Source of the DNA: Paragorgia papillata
Lineage: Eukaryota; Cnidaria; Anthozoa; Scleralcyonacea; Coralliidae
Direction of reading: 5' to 3'
Assembly: GCA_035771165.1 (NCBI GenBank)
Contig: JAWNZC010000314.1
Span: 2,219,501-2,283,500, forward strand
Length of the DNA stretch: 64,000 nucleotides
The notes under the pieces: generated by a model
Database searches by the model: none
Told to the model about the DNA's origin: nothing
The model's input: only the letters and a program-made list of their open reading frames with translations
Part shown: positions 11,641 to 23,325 of the stretch, piece after piece
Numbering within the stretch: position 1 is the first letter of the stretch
Layout of the letters: each line of letters opens with the position of its first letter
Position numbers and translations under genes: made by a program

Positions 11641-11913
11641 ATAAAGCAAAAGTGGGTTTGTTTTTCTGTAGGTATAGCACACGGAGTATTATAATTCCTT
11701 TTTGAAGTCAAAGAAATATTTTCATGACATAAATTCATAAAATCAGCCCGGTAACCAGGCCAGGCTGCCTCATGTGAACAGCCCCTTAGTGTCCGATATA
11801 TCGAACACGAAGAACTAAAGAACAAACGAGAGAATAGAGCAAAAACAATGAAAGAACAAAGAGCAGAAGAGAAATATTTTATGCTTTCCTTCTGGCCTGC
11901 CTGAAATGACTTG

Positions 11914-12050
<137 letters not shown>

Positions 12051-12506
12051 TAACTCATTAATAATTCATGAAGAAAACACAAAGGAAATCGGTACCGTGT
12101 CCGGTGGTTTGGATATCCGAGGAAGAAATTACATAAATTAAGCAAACTTTCATCTTGATTTTCTCTCAAAATACTGATTTGTTTGAGATGCTATATCATA
12201 TATATGCATGTAAACAGTTCGTTAATTAGTGGTTTAAAGGTTATTTGATACAATTCAGAATATACCATGCTCGAATTCTAGAGAATAGAATTCTAAAGTA
12301 CAAGGAATGAGAACATGATAGAATTGAAATAATTATATAACTTGACCACAAAACAATACTCTCATTAAGTCAAGGTCCAATTACATGAGGCGAGTTGGTA
12401 CGCTTAACTTGATCATAGACCACTTTCATAAAAGCCACCAACTTAAAATATGGCCTCATTATGTACGAAGCAAAGATTATTTTGAATCACGAGGCGAGAA
12501 ACACTA

Positions 12507-12720
12507 AGGTAGTGTTTATATGGAGGTGCTAGGGCCAGCCCTCTTGGTAGGGCTAGCCCTATATATAGTAAGAAGCGTGGAATTTATCTCGTGTTTACAG
12601 GAGCTTTTTTGGTAGGGCTAGCCATGGAAAGAGGGCTGGATTTTAACTCGCGTTGGCTTATTTACTGACTTGTGCAGTTTTCTCACGAAGCCCGAAATCA
12701 TGTTTTCACAAACACGATTT
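12507..12720. mobile_element. MITE with GGGCTAGCCCT motifs, copy 1
   Basis: The segment AGGGCTAGCCCT ... CTCGCGTTGGCTTATTTACTG recurs at 13060-13500 and, inverted, at 35275-35465. Ends look like AGTGTTTATATGGAGG and its complement. No coding capacity. Confidence 0.55.
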
Positions 12721-13054
12721 GAATTTATAACAAACTGGCATGTGAACAAACACAACTTGCAAAATAAAAAGTTGACCAAAAAATATTAGTTATAAATCTC
12801 ACACTCATTTAGATCGGTCTCACACTCTTTCTTATTTATAAGACAACTCTTGTGAGAGTGTAAGCTTCCAGAACATTCAAAAATAATGTTCTGTATTTGA
12901 AATTGCCGAAATTGATGAACTGAGCGCAATATATGGATTGTACTGGATAAGCTTGCCAATGGAAATGCGTGTACACTTGGGAATAGCGCGTCGTCGCGTC
13001 AGTAATTAGTGATTAGGCTTCCTGTTTAAAGGTTCAAGACTTAGGGCGCGTGTA

Positions 13055-13500
13055 TGTACGTGGGTAGGGCTAGCCCTAGAAAGACTGCTGGATTTCACCT
13101 CGCGTTGGCTTGTTTACTGACTTGTGCAGCTTTCCCACGAAGCTCGAAATCATATTTTCGCAAACACGATTTGAATTTATAACAAACATATGAACAAACG
13201 CAACTTGTAAAATAAAAAGTTGATCATCAAAAATTGGTCACAAGCAAAAAAGGAAAATTTTATCGCGAATACTGAGCTTCGATTTGCTAGGCCTCCTAAG
13301 AAGGCCATCTCTCTTAAATTCCAGCCCTCCTAGGCGAGATCTTCGCTTGTTAATAGCCAGATCTCGCCTATAGGAGCGCTGGCCCTCTTATCATGTGAAC
13401 GCAAACCAATTTTTACAAGGAATTACGTTGAGATGCGGGATCCCGACAAAGAGGGTCAGCCCTACCAAGAGGTGGCCCTCCTCCATATAAATACCCCCTT
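13055..13500. mobile_element. MITE with GGGCTAGCCCT motifs, copy 2
   Basis: It shares AGCCCTAGAAAGACTGCTGG, CTCGCGTTGGCTTGTTTACT and the CCTCCATATAAATACCCCCT end with copies at 12507-12720 and 35275-35465. The whole element forms an imperfect hairpin. It lies just beyond the left arm boundary, in intron 1 of gene C. Confidence 0.55.
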
Positions 13501-15332
13501 ATTAAGATGCACATAAGAGAATATTCAAATTAATCGCCATTACTGAAGTGTTTATACTGTGGTTCTAAAACTCGCATAAACTAAATTTACCAAGAATAAT
13601 TGGTTTATTAGTTTATAGATGTAAACAAATTCTAAGGATGATTCAAATATCTTTTAGGCAGAGGAATCATCGATGGTATAAGATTCAGAAAGCACAAGTC
13701 TGAAATGAATTACTGCTCTCTGAGATGTTTTGAATAAGGTTTGATCGAGGTAAAGCGTGCTAAACTACATTTTCTTTACAAACTTTACAGTATTATATCG
13801 TTATTAAATTCTCCAAGGATTCTTTAAGTAAAAAAAACAGAAACCACAAGTTTGCAATGAAAGATTCCTCTTTGAGATAATTTGAATTACTCTGCGAGCA
13901 GAGGCTTCTTTTCCTTATTTCTTCGCTGAGAGAGAGGAAGAAAAGGCTCTGCTGTATTCGTGTTTGGCTTCGTCCAAGATTTAGGACGAAGTAACCCGTT
14001 TGAGACCTATTTAACCGGTTCTCGTTTTGTTTTCTGCTCTGATTGGGACTGGGTTCGAGATTGTAACCAAGCAACTGACATGCATGCGCAATGGAAACCA
14101 GTCACGAATACAGCAGAGCCTACTTTTTTTTGAATAGGTTGCATGATCAATAGGTAAAACGTGCCAAACTACAAACTTTACAAGCAGTATTATAGTTATT
14201 AAATCTTCTAAGGATTATTTTAAGTATAGGTTAGTTGCCTAGACTTTAACGTTTCATGTATGGTTTTCTCAGACGTTTCCTTTGACAAGTGAAATCGTCT
14301 GGCGTTAGACAGATTAAAAATATAAAGTTGTTCCACGCGAATGAAAGGGGTAAGTATAGGTAGTTACCTAGTTCATTCCTGATACAGATATATCCGTCGT
14401 TATTTAACAAAAAATTATAGTATTCTAGACGTAGTTGTAGAGCAACATAGTATATAGGTTATTTATTATGCAAGGTAACATATATAATAACCGCCGCATA
14501 ATCAAACAGAATCGACGCATGAATGAGCTCAAATGCATTAGGCCCTATATGAAGCGGATTCAATCCAATCAAATCGAAAAAGGCGAGTGAAGTCAATCCG
14601 GGCACATGTTTACATGGAGAATCCGATCTGCTTGGAACATTGTTTTTGCTTTTGGAACACTATTTTCTGTGTTTCCCTTAATGTCCATCATTTAGCACGA
14701 CTCATACGTATCAAGTCATTTTCAAGTCAAACCGTGTTTAGATGAATGAGATTGGAGACATTCAAGTCGTTCCTTCAAGTCGATCCTTCAAGTCGATCCA
14801 CTCCACTGCGTGGATTGACTTCAGCCATTCGTTTCGATCATATCGAAAACTTTCAATCTTCTTCATCAACGCAATTACAAGAAGCCGGAAACAACTTGCG
14901 AGATGTGACTTAAAATTAAGTCCTCTTATAGCTTATGTAAAGTCTGTTGTCTGATTAATTTTGATTGGCGGAATTTTGGAAAATTAATTAGACCTTTTAG
15001 ACCAAAAAAACCCACGGTGTGTTAAGTTGCAGGCTCTCTTAGAAAGCGCGGGCCGCTACACAGCCACCCAAAAATAACGGATTTCCAGAAAGTATAACGG
15101 CGACTGCATGATGGGCGCTAATCACGAAAGAAACCGGGTGGTGCTAGCTGGAAATTCCACGGTATTCACATGGCCTAACGTTTTACTTCCCAATAAGTTC
15201 CAACTGCATTATAGGCGTGCGCACATATACAAAGGCAAAGTGTAATCGACAATTCACACGAAGCATTGCAACGTTTAGAAAAAACTTTATTAAACTTCAA
15301 CGCTTATATATGTCAATTTAAGAATAACAAAC
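13501..15332. other. Intron 1 of gene C, no gene seen
   Basis: Short repeat fragments are present. 14241-14320 carries a GTCTGGCGTTAGACAGA sequence that recurs at 23100-23125. Between 14560 and 14960 there are CAATCC/TCAAGTCGATCC short repeats. Open frames here are short and without recognisable domains. Confidence 0.5.
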
Positions 15333-15417
15333 CTGCGTAGTCTACAAAATCTTTGTAGATACTTGGCTTAGCAAGACTTTGCACTGCAAACAGCGTTAGA
15401 ACAATCAGGAATTGCAT
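15333..15417 (-). CDS. Gene C, exon 1: signal-peptide exon
   Basis: This exon is too short to stand out as an ORF. Read on the minus strand from ATG at 15417 it encodes 28 residues. They begin MQFLIVLTLFAVQSLA, a typical hydrophobic signal peptide with likely cleavage after SLA, and continue KPSIYKDFVDYA. The donor is GCAG/GTTTGT and the exon ends in phase 1 with G, exactly what vWA exon 1385-1686 needs (DYA-E-CKIDLL). The intron between them is 13.6 kb and is stuffed with transposable elements. A TATA-like sequence lies about 240 bases upstream, near 15660. The joining is inferred from phase, strand and frame and has no transcript support here. No equivalent signal exon was found for gene B. 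Confidence 0.7.
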
Positions 15418-15654
15418 CGTTAGCATCCAAGACTACAACCAGTTGAGCCAAACTTGATTTCTTCAGACCCGCAGATACTTCTTAGTTGAATATTCTCCAA
15501 CGAATGACAAACTGTTTGAAAGTTCTCCCTTTTTATGCTTAATCTCGAAGCTCGAAGTGCGCATGTCAGGCCGTTATTTTCCGTTAAAATCCGTTGAGCG
15601 ACGACAACGGTAAACACTTAATCAAACTCCCACGTCCTCGCAAGTTCGTTGGCA

Positions 15655-15668
15655 CATTTATATGCATG
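15655..15668 (-). promoter_or_regulatory. Possible TATA box of gene C
   Basis: The minus strand reads GCATATAAATG, about 240 bases upstream of the gene C start codon. A diverged copy of this upstream region at 17490-17680 reads TATACAA at the matching place, so the motif is damaged there. No initiator or other core element was identified. Confidence 0.35.
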
Positions 15669-15814
15669 AAGTATAACCGTCCATAATTAATTTTTTTTTG
15701 GCAGACAGTTAAGGTAAAGACGTCAATGTGCTCAAACGTTGTGAGAAATCTCATCTTGTGCATGCGTGCATGCTGCAGGCCACGTATCCGTTCTCTTCAA
15801 GCATAGCTAATCTA

Positions 15815-16735
15815 TAAGTATTTATTATATAGCATGCTATCGGATATGAGCTTTTGCATAATCTGATTGGTTCCCTACTACTAGGCTATCAGCTCATATC
15901 CTACTAGTAGAGGAAAAACAAGATGGCGGCACATTTTTTTAAACTGCCGAAAAGAGTTGAAATTGACGGATTTTTATACAGAAAAACATCAACACCCTCA
16001 AACCAATGTATAAAAAAAAAACATTGTGTAAAAATACATTAACAAATACACAATTTAGCATGGTAAATGGTAAAATTCACCTAAAAATTACGTATTTTTA
16101 CTTCAAAAACCTGACTAAATTAACGGGTTGATATTAATTTGTTGCCAAACAAAGAAACTCACAGTTAAAATCAAGCTTACAACACACATTTCGTAGGAGA
16201 TCACCAGTAAAGAGACATTTTTTATTTAGATAAGCATTTGGAGTAGTAAAAAGCATGTTCTTTTTCAAAAACAACCAACTAAGTAATTTAGTTTCACTGC
16301 CGAAGGTGTTTCAGTTTCATTTTTGCATGAAATCAAAACCTTTTTCACGACATCAACGCTAATATAAACAACTGACCCACCTTTTGACTTCATAAAGGTA
16401 CCTTTTAATCTTTTTTGTTGATCTGCTTAACACATTTTTTGCCTCTCGAGCAACATTTATGCAACATTTCAAAGCTGTTTACCGAACAGCTCAGCGAGAA
16501 ACTCTATGTGAATGCATCATTATGCATGGCGGAAGTATTAGTTCCCTATGCCGGAAGTTTGTCGTTTGAAACATTTCGCAGCATGTAATTTTGTCTCTTG
16601 TACAGTGTTTGGCTATATAATAAAACAGTTATACCATTCGCTCTCGTCGTATACGAACTAATAGCCAACTCGGCGAAGCGCCTCGTTGGCTATGAGCTCA
16701 TATACGACTCGAGCTCATGGTATAACTGTTAAATA
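15815..16735. mobile_element. Long repeat with GAGCTCATA-rich ends
   Basis: The left end holds GATATGAGC and TATCAGCTCATATCC. The right end holds GGCTATGAGCTCATATACGA and then GAGCTCATGGTATAACTG. The right end recurs at bases 1-36. The interior is AT-rich with no coding frame. The exact termini and target duplication could not be fixed. Confidence 0.45.
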
Positions 16736-17489
16736 CAGCAACTGGTCACTCCAGATAAATTTAAAATTATCTACCAATAGCAACTGGTTATGATATACAA
16801 ATTTAAAATTATGTAAACATAGCTACTGCATGGTCATGCTATTAAAATTTATAATTACCAACGACATTCAAAAATGTACCAAAATCTATCCATATATTCA
16901 GCGTATGTTTACGCAATACTAGGTACGCCACTGTGTTATAACTAATAACTTTATCAGTGCGCAATACCTGAAGATGCAGTAGGACCCGTTGTTCAAAACT
17001 GATAAAGTTTAACCTTTAAATAAACAAATCATTTTGTCGTTAATAGCTTAGTTGAAATGTTATTCATGATGAAGCTCAGAGACAGTTTGATACTACCATT
17101 TTAATGCAGGTATAATGTAAACACTAGACTGTATTATGAACTGGACTTTAAATTTGATTTAAAATATCCCAAAACGGGATCTCCTGATTTATCTAAAAAA
17201 TAACAAATGCTCTAACTCTATAATAAACCTCAGTATCGCTCCATTCGCTCTATATTATAGTTCTTTAGTAGAATTTCCGAAGGAGTTGAAGGAGTTTCAA
17301 TAAATGACCCGAATCGATTCTAACGTTTCGAGCGAATTAGGCCCTTCGTCAGAGAGAAACGTGAGACGTTATGTGTATGTAAGGCGTAAGTAGACAACTT
17401 GCATGATTTCTTATGAGATAATAATAATAATAATCTTTATTTATACAGGTTAACTCTGTCAGCTGCCACAGCTGTTATAAATAGAGGAC

Positions 17490-17680
17490 CTGAAAATTCT
17501 CCAGTCATGGCAAACAGTATGAAAGTCCACTCCTCCTGCTATATTCCTGAGCTCGGCCGTTATTTTTTCGATAAAGTTCGTTAAACAATTAATTACTCAG
17601 TAGTGGTAAACACTCAATCAAGAACTGACGTTCTCAAAATTCCGTTGGCAAACAGTTGTATATGAAGTTATTCGTTTTAG
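17490..17680 (-). repeat. Second, diverged copy of gene C 5' region
   Basis: This stretch aligns with 15495-15690: GAAAATTCTCCAGTCATGGCAAACAG against GAATATTCTCCAACGAATGACAAAC, then GGCCGTTATTTT, GGTAAACACTCAATCAA and CGTTGGCA in the same order and orientation. Where the signal exon should follow, the sequence is instead AATAATAAT plus CTTTATTTATACAGG, which looks like an inserted retroposon tail. It appears to be the orphaned promoter and 5' UTR of another paralogue. The motif in this entry is split because of the length limit on quoted bases. Confidence 0.6.
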
Positions 17681-18750
17681 ACGCCACGTCTTCTATACTC
17701 TCGCGTTTATTTTATATTCATTAAGTTTACTATTCGAATGAATGCCACTCCACAGTCGCTTTAATGGTGAACCTATATAATCAGTATAGGGAGAGAAAGG
17801 GAAGGGCAAGGAAGAAGATATATTCATAAAGGCTCATTTGTCAAATGTACCTGTATAAAAGTACATATGCACAGGAGCGGTATGTTTTATTTGTTTTATA
17901 AAATATGAAGGAAAAAGAAACAAACTAAAAGTGGGATAGTTTGGAAGGTCTGCTAGCTTTTCCCGCCAAGTGACGCCATCCTACGTCATTTTACGTCATT
18001 CATTATCTTCGTACTCATATAACTTGAGGGATTTATATCCCATAAATCCCTCATAAATTCATAGGGTGCATGCTACAACTATCTCGTATCGTAAGGCCGG
18101 TAGCGCCCACATACGAGAAGGAGAGCAAGGGTTTGCTTTTCGCTCCACGTAGTTTACGGGAGGAAGGCAAACCAATGAAAATCATCAAAATCTGTTGGTT
18201 GGGTCAGTACTTTATTACACTGAACGTTGAGCTGCATAAATACGCATGCCCAATGCTGTAATGATATCTGGTACTAATTATTCATCTGACTAATTATTCA
18301 AACAAGCTTGTAGAAGTCTGTGTATGTGTTCAATGAACCTTTACGTACTTCTCAAGTTTGTTTAAAAAATTGCTTTGGAGTCTTATTATTTCATAAAATC
18401 CCGTTAACATTCGACATAACAATGTCTTTCGACACTCGGTAAAGGCTATTTTTTAGAAAACCTTCTTCAATCGTGTTTTAAGTCGGATAAATACCTCGAA
18501 CGTCGGCTTTAAGCCAGATAAATCTGGCTTAAGGCCTCCGTTCTCTGTATTTATATCCTATACATCATGCAACCAGACCCATAATATTGGGTTAAATCTA
18601 TACTATAATAAGTTAGTCAGAATCACTTCTAGTGATTGTATACGTACAACGTAATCCGTTTACTTATATATATACACTAACCTGCAGACCCATTTTAGTG
18701 GGTTAAATCTATTATAATAATTTAGTCAGAATCATTAGAAACGGTTCAGA
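17681..18750. other. Intergenic, no gene seen
   Basis: An open frame at 18070-18261 has no recognisable domain. Two imperfect copies of GACCCATAATATTGGGTTAA / GACCCATTTTAGTGGGTTAA occur at about 18576 and 18687. Nothing else is supported. Confidence 0.4.
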
Positions 18751-18752
18751 AC

Positions 18753-18894
18753 TACAATCTTGGACAATAATAGTTGTAACAGTCAACCCCTCCCCCCGAT
18801 TCAATGTTGTTATATGAAACTCCAGTCCAACATTGTTTCATTTCGGTCAACATTGAATCGGGGGGAGGGGGTGTTTCAACATTATTGTCCAAGA
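18753..18894. mobile_element. Small palindromic MITE
   Basis: CAATCTTGGACAATAAT at the left is inverted at the right end (ATTATTGTCCAAGATTG). Inside, CCCTCCCCCCGATTCAATGT is inverted as well. It directly abuts the larger palindrome that begins at 18892. Confidence 0.75.
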
Positions 18895-20483
18895 TTGTCC
18901 TTGACTGATTTTTCTTAATATTGTATAAAATACAGCTAAAATACGATTACAATTTGTAAATTAAAGTCAATAAACAAATTGTAAAATTTGAGACTGTTTC
19001 GTGCAATTAGTAGAGAGATATTTGCATTTAAAAATGTATAGATTGCGCTCTACTACGAGGCCCTTTCTTTGTTACTCAATAATATCTACGTCACTAGAAC
19101 AGTATTGCGAGAGAAAGTGCTTTCTGCCGATGGAAAAAAATGTAGGTTTTGATACTTGGATAACTGTTGAAAGAGAGATGTATTTATAATATTACTATTG
19201 TTTAGATATGACGCTCAGTTTTCAGCCGTTGGGTGATTGATATCTGAGCCCGCTTTAACTGAATCTATATCTGACATTATGACGATTAGGGAAAAACAAG
19301 CACGGTGTATTTCATTTCATAATAGAAGATTTTATTTAAGTTTAAAAATTATTTCCCCAGCTAATACCATCAATGAATTGTTAATGGAGCATAATTATTT
19401 TTATATTAAGATTAATAACTTCAAAAACTACAGAAGGCCCGCTACCTTGTCGTTGGAAATTTGAGAAATTAACATATTGCGGCACGCGTTTTAGACGAAG
19501 CGAAATCTGGAAGAGGTTGAAATCATCCAATAAATAAATGTAAAGGTTAAGCCTCTTTTATAGAATGCTTGTAAAGCCACATTTATTCATATGTAGTTGG
19601 TTTAATTTCCCCTGCGCAATTATATACCGCCTTATGCAACGGTCTACCACGGTCTACCACGGTCTACCACTACAATATAACAAAATTAATATACATGTAA
19701 TTCCCTTTGAAACCCATGGTAGACCGTGGTAGACCGTGGTGGACCGTTGGATAAGGCGGTATAATTGCGCAGGGGAAATTAAACCAACTGCATATGAATA
19801 AATGTGGCTTTACAAGCATTCTATAAAAGAGGGTTAAGCTTTACATTTATTTATTGAATGATTTCAACCTCCTCCAGATTTCGCTTCGTCTAAGACGCGT
19901 GCCGCAATACGTTAATTTCTCAAATTTCCAAGGACAAGGTAGCGGTTCTTCTGTAGTTTTTGAAGCTATTAATCTTAATATAAAAATAATTATGCTCCCA
20001 TTGACAATTCATTGATAGTATTAGCTGGGGAAATAATTTGTAAACTTAAATAAAATGTTCTATTATGAAATGAAATACACCGTGCTTGTTTTTCCCCAAT
20101 CATCATAATGTCAGATATAGATTCATTTATAGCGACGTGCTTACGGCATTATGCTGAAATATGAGCGTCATATCTAAACAATAGTAATATTATAAATACA
20201 TCTCTCGTTCAACAGTTATCCAAGTATCGAAACCTAGATTTTTTCCACGGACAGAATGCACTTTCTCTCGCAATACTGTTCTAGTGACGGAGATGTTATT
20301 GAGTAACGAAGAAAGGGTCTGGTAGTAGAGCGCAATCTATACATTTTTAAACGCAAATATCTCTCTACTAATTGCACGAAACAGTCTCAAATTTCACAAT
20401 TTGTTTATTGACTTTAACTTACAAATTGAAATCATATTTTAGCTGTATTTTATACAATATTAAGAAAAATCAGTCAAGGACAG
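18892..20483. repeat. 1.6-kb foldback palindrome
   Basis: Arms of about 770 bases (18892-19665 and 19715-20483) are inverted copies. They start GTCCTTGACTGATTTTTCTT and are about 95% identical by eye. The centre (about 19640-19745) has three tandem GGTCTACCAC copies facing three GTGGTAGACC copies. Short open frames in the arms (such as 19001-19189) look like chance: they carry no domain and the arms have diverged without preserving frame. Confidence 0.85.
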
Positions 20484-21549
20484 TCCTTCAAAAAATTGGG
20501 GAGAGTACGCCGCAGGACATGTCAAAGTTTACGACCACGCTCCTTTAACCGGTGGTTTTGCCCCCAGTCCCCCCTACTTTCAAAGATGTTCCGCCGCCAC
20601 TGACCCTCATGATGCAAAACTTGAAACTCGGAAATTGTCTGCATCAAAGCCTGTTTACAAGAAAAGAAAATAGTCAGATACGGAAACTATGAGAAAATCT
20701 TTAAAAAACCACGGATTTAAATGTCAATATAAATAGATGATGCCGAAAAGACTGTGATGTACGTATGACAGGCGCATAAACATATTTCATATTTCACAAA
20801 TCACAAGACAATTCAGACATTTAGAAGCTTTTTTACTATACCCTCGCGTAAACATTTATCCTCAACTAAATTCCAATACTGCCAACATCCGTACCAATCA
20901 AATTTAATTTTCTAGTTGCTAAACTTGTGTTGGTGAACATTTTATGTCATTTAAATGAAATGTGCATATTTACTTTATTGAATTTTGCTTCGCGCTAATG
21001 ATTGTTCGATAAATGCTATTGTTTTCTGATTGACACTATTGATTTTTTATTATACGGAATAATTAAATAATTAATAAGGTGTTGTTAATGAATTTACTTA
21101 TAGCGCAATTGAAACTTGATTGGCGTTATTGACGTTTGAAACGCACGAGTGAAGATGCAAATCGCTATAGTGATCACCGCTTTTTTTGTAATGAAGGGCA
21201 AATTGCTGTATTGAAAATACACATCGCGAAAGAGACTGGAACTGTCCTGGAAAATCCGTTAGTGCCAGTCTCCGGCGTGGTATGAAACAAAGGAATATTG
21301 CACGACGGAGGCTGGTACTTAACGGATTTTCGAGGACAGTGCCAGTCTCTTTCACGACATGAAATTAGGCAATTCGTCACAAATCCGGAAACTTTTGCTC
21401 TAATGTAAACGGGGTCTAAATGTGACACAAAAAAAAGTTCAAATCAAAAAATCTTTTGGTACCATAAATGGGGTTATAGCCTGGTTATAACCCCATTTAT
21501 GGTACTTAAGTTTAATATATCTCACTATTCCGCAATTTTATATCTTCAG
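20484..21549. other. Upstream of gene A HYR exon; small hairpins only
   Basis: At 21223-21358 there is a hairpin element (GAGACTGGAACTGTCCTGGA facing its diverged complement). At 21461-21508 there is a second short hairpin around ACCATAAATGGGGTTATA. No vWA, linker or signal exon of gene A was found here. Confidence 0.5.
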
Positions 21550-21807
21550 TTTGTCAGTGTCCGCGTGATGGTGGTAGTAAAGTAGTGACTTCCGTTAACT
21601 CCAAAGATTCAAAAGCTAATGTTTCTTGGACTGCTCCTGAATCAACTTGCAGCCAAACAACTCTGATATCCGTTTCACCTGACGTCTCTCCAGGACATCT
21701 TTTCTCTGTTGGGTCGTACACTGTGGACTACGTCTATTCTATCGTACCCGTTTCCAGTGGCCAAGCTAACTTTAATATCACGTGTCGCGTCAATATTGAA
21801 GTGAAAC
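21550..21807 (+). CDS. Gene A, HYR-domain exon
   Basis: This 258-base phase 1-1 exon has acceptor TATCTTCAG and donor AAAC/GTAAGT. The 86 residues fit the HYR fold, an immunoglobulin-like extracellular module: CQCP start, VSWTAPES with a conserved Trp-x-x-Pro, TCSQTT, then GSYTVDYVYSIV and a final FNITCRVNIEV strand. It is homologous to the two HYR exons of gene B. It would splice in frame to the galaxin exon at 25933 (C + CT = Pro). No upstream exons of this gene were found on the plus strand, so it is the isolated 3' part of a paralogue. The 4.1-kb intron after it contains MITE pieces and a LINE. Confidence 0.8.
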
Positions 21808-21879
21808 GTAAGTACCAATGGCCATCACGGTCGACAGGAGGATAGCTACAACTTAGCCACCACTGAGCAAAAAGTCAGC

Positions 21880-22200
21880 GAAATAGACAATCGTTTTCAC
21901 TCACATAATCGGTGGCCCCATTGGGGGTGATGAAACAATACAAATGTTTAAAAAAAATAGAGCAAAATTCTTATAGGTTAACTGAATTCCAACACTTTGT
22001 AACCACAACAACGGGCAGCCATATTGGATTTTTTGTTTCAAGTAATCTTACTAAAATCATCATATAATTGTTGTTTACTTCTGTGACTGAACTAAGAAAG
22101 TCATTTAAAGTATTTTCAGTAAGGTCTGGCACCTTTTTTAGCCATTTGATTTTTACTGGTGGCCATCTTGGATTTCGAGCAAAACACAAACGCCAGCTAA
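21880..22200. repeat. Decayed MITE of the GTTTTCACTCAC family
   Basis: It starts ATCGTTTTCACTCACATAAT and contains GGTGGCCCCATTGGGG, matching the MITEs at 36003 and 40194. The middle is expanded (ATTGGATTTTTTGTTTCAAG and GGTGGCCATCTTGGATT). A separate end fragment, CCGCCGTGACGTCAGATGAA, lies at 22907-22940. Confidence 0.5.
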
Positions 22201-23325
22201 AAGCCTAAAAACTTTCTTCCTTGGCCAATATGTACTCTACCTCTGCCTCGTCCTCTGCATTGTCCTCTAGCTCTTCCTGCTACTCTTTCTATTTCTTCGT
22301 CACTTAATTCCCTCGGCAGTCTTTTTAGAAAACACAACGACTACGGCAACGTGTTTTAACAATATAATTTTATGTCAAATACAAAGATCTTTTGCGTTTG
22401 ACGGTCCCAAGAGTAATCTTCACGCCGTCGTGTCTCTGTTGACAACGTAGAAAAAGCATTTTTAAAGAATTTTGTAAAGCATTTGTAAAGTCAACGCGGA
22501 ACCTGAGGCACTAAAGAAGCCTTGGAAAAGCTTAGCCGTATTCTCGCGACTAATAACATAGATTGAACAAGCGTTTTTCGTTAAGAATTTAAGAACAAAA
22601 CGAGTCCGCGCGATTGTGTATCTTAAAATTTGAATGTATAAATACACCAAGCCGTAGTTCGTTGTCTGAATCTTAAAGTCCCTAATACCTCTACCACGAG
22701 ACAAACAGTTGGGTCAGCGGACTTCTTATTTATTCCCAGGCCCTTTGCAACGACCACGGCGAAACTAGATGAACGACCGAGGGAAACAATACACAATTAC
22801 AAGTTGCTAGAGGACGTGTATACACGTCCTTGGTCGCTCGGTAACGCGTTTGAGGACGTCTATTGAGAGATGACCGCCATTTTATTGTTTCAGTACACCA
22901 AAATGGCCGCCGTGACGTCAGATGAAAACGATCTATAGGCACCATAGTACGATGACGTTCGGTGGCGTTATGCGACCACAACTACCAGAATGCATTGCCA
23001 GTATCCTAGCGCTAATAGATAAAGGATACTGGCAATCGTAATTGAATCAGTATTAGGGAGCTTAACCCCTTGACTAACAGGGGTCTTCCGTTGACGAGTA
23101 ATCGTCTGGCGTTAGCCAGAGTAAAATACTAAAGTGCGTCTACATGTGCGCTTACGAGTCAACGGGTTAATTCTACAACGTTATTCATTCAGATCATTTT
23201 ATAACGTCTTCAGTACGACGTTAACTCGTGAAACGGTAAATCCTATTAGTTGAGTTTGACTTTAAACTATGCGACAAAATCCTAAAGAACTCTAAAGCTT
23301 TTGGGTGTCAAAAAACATACGTTAA

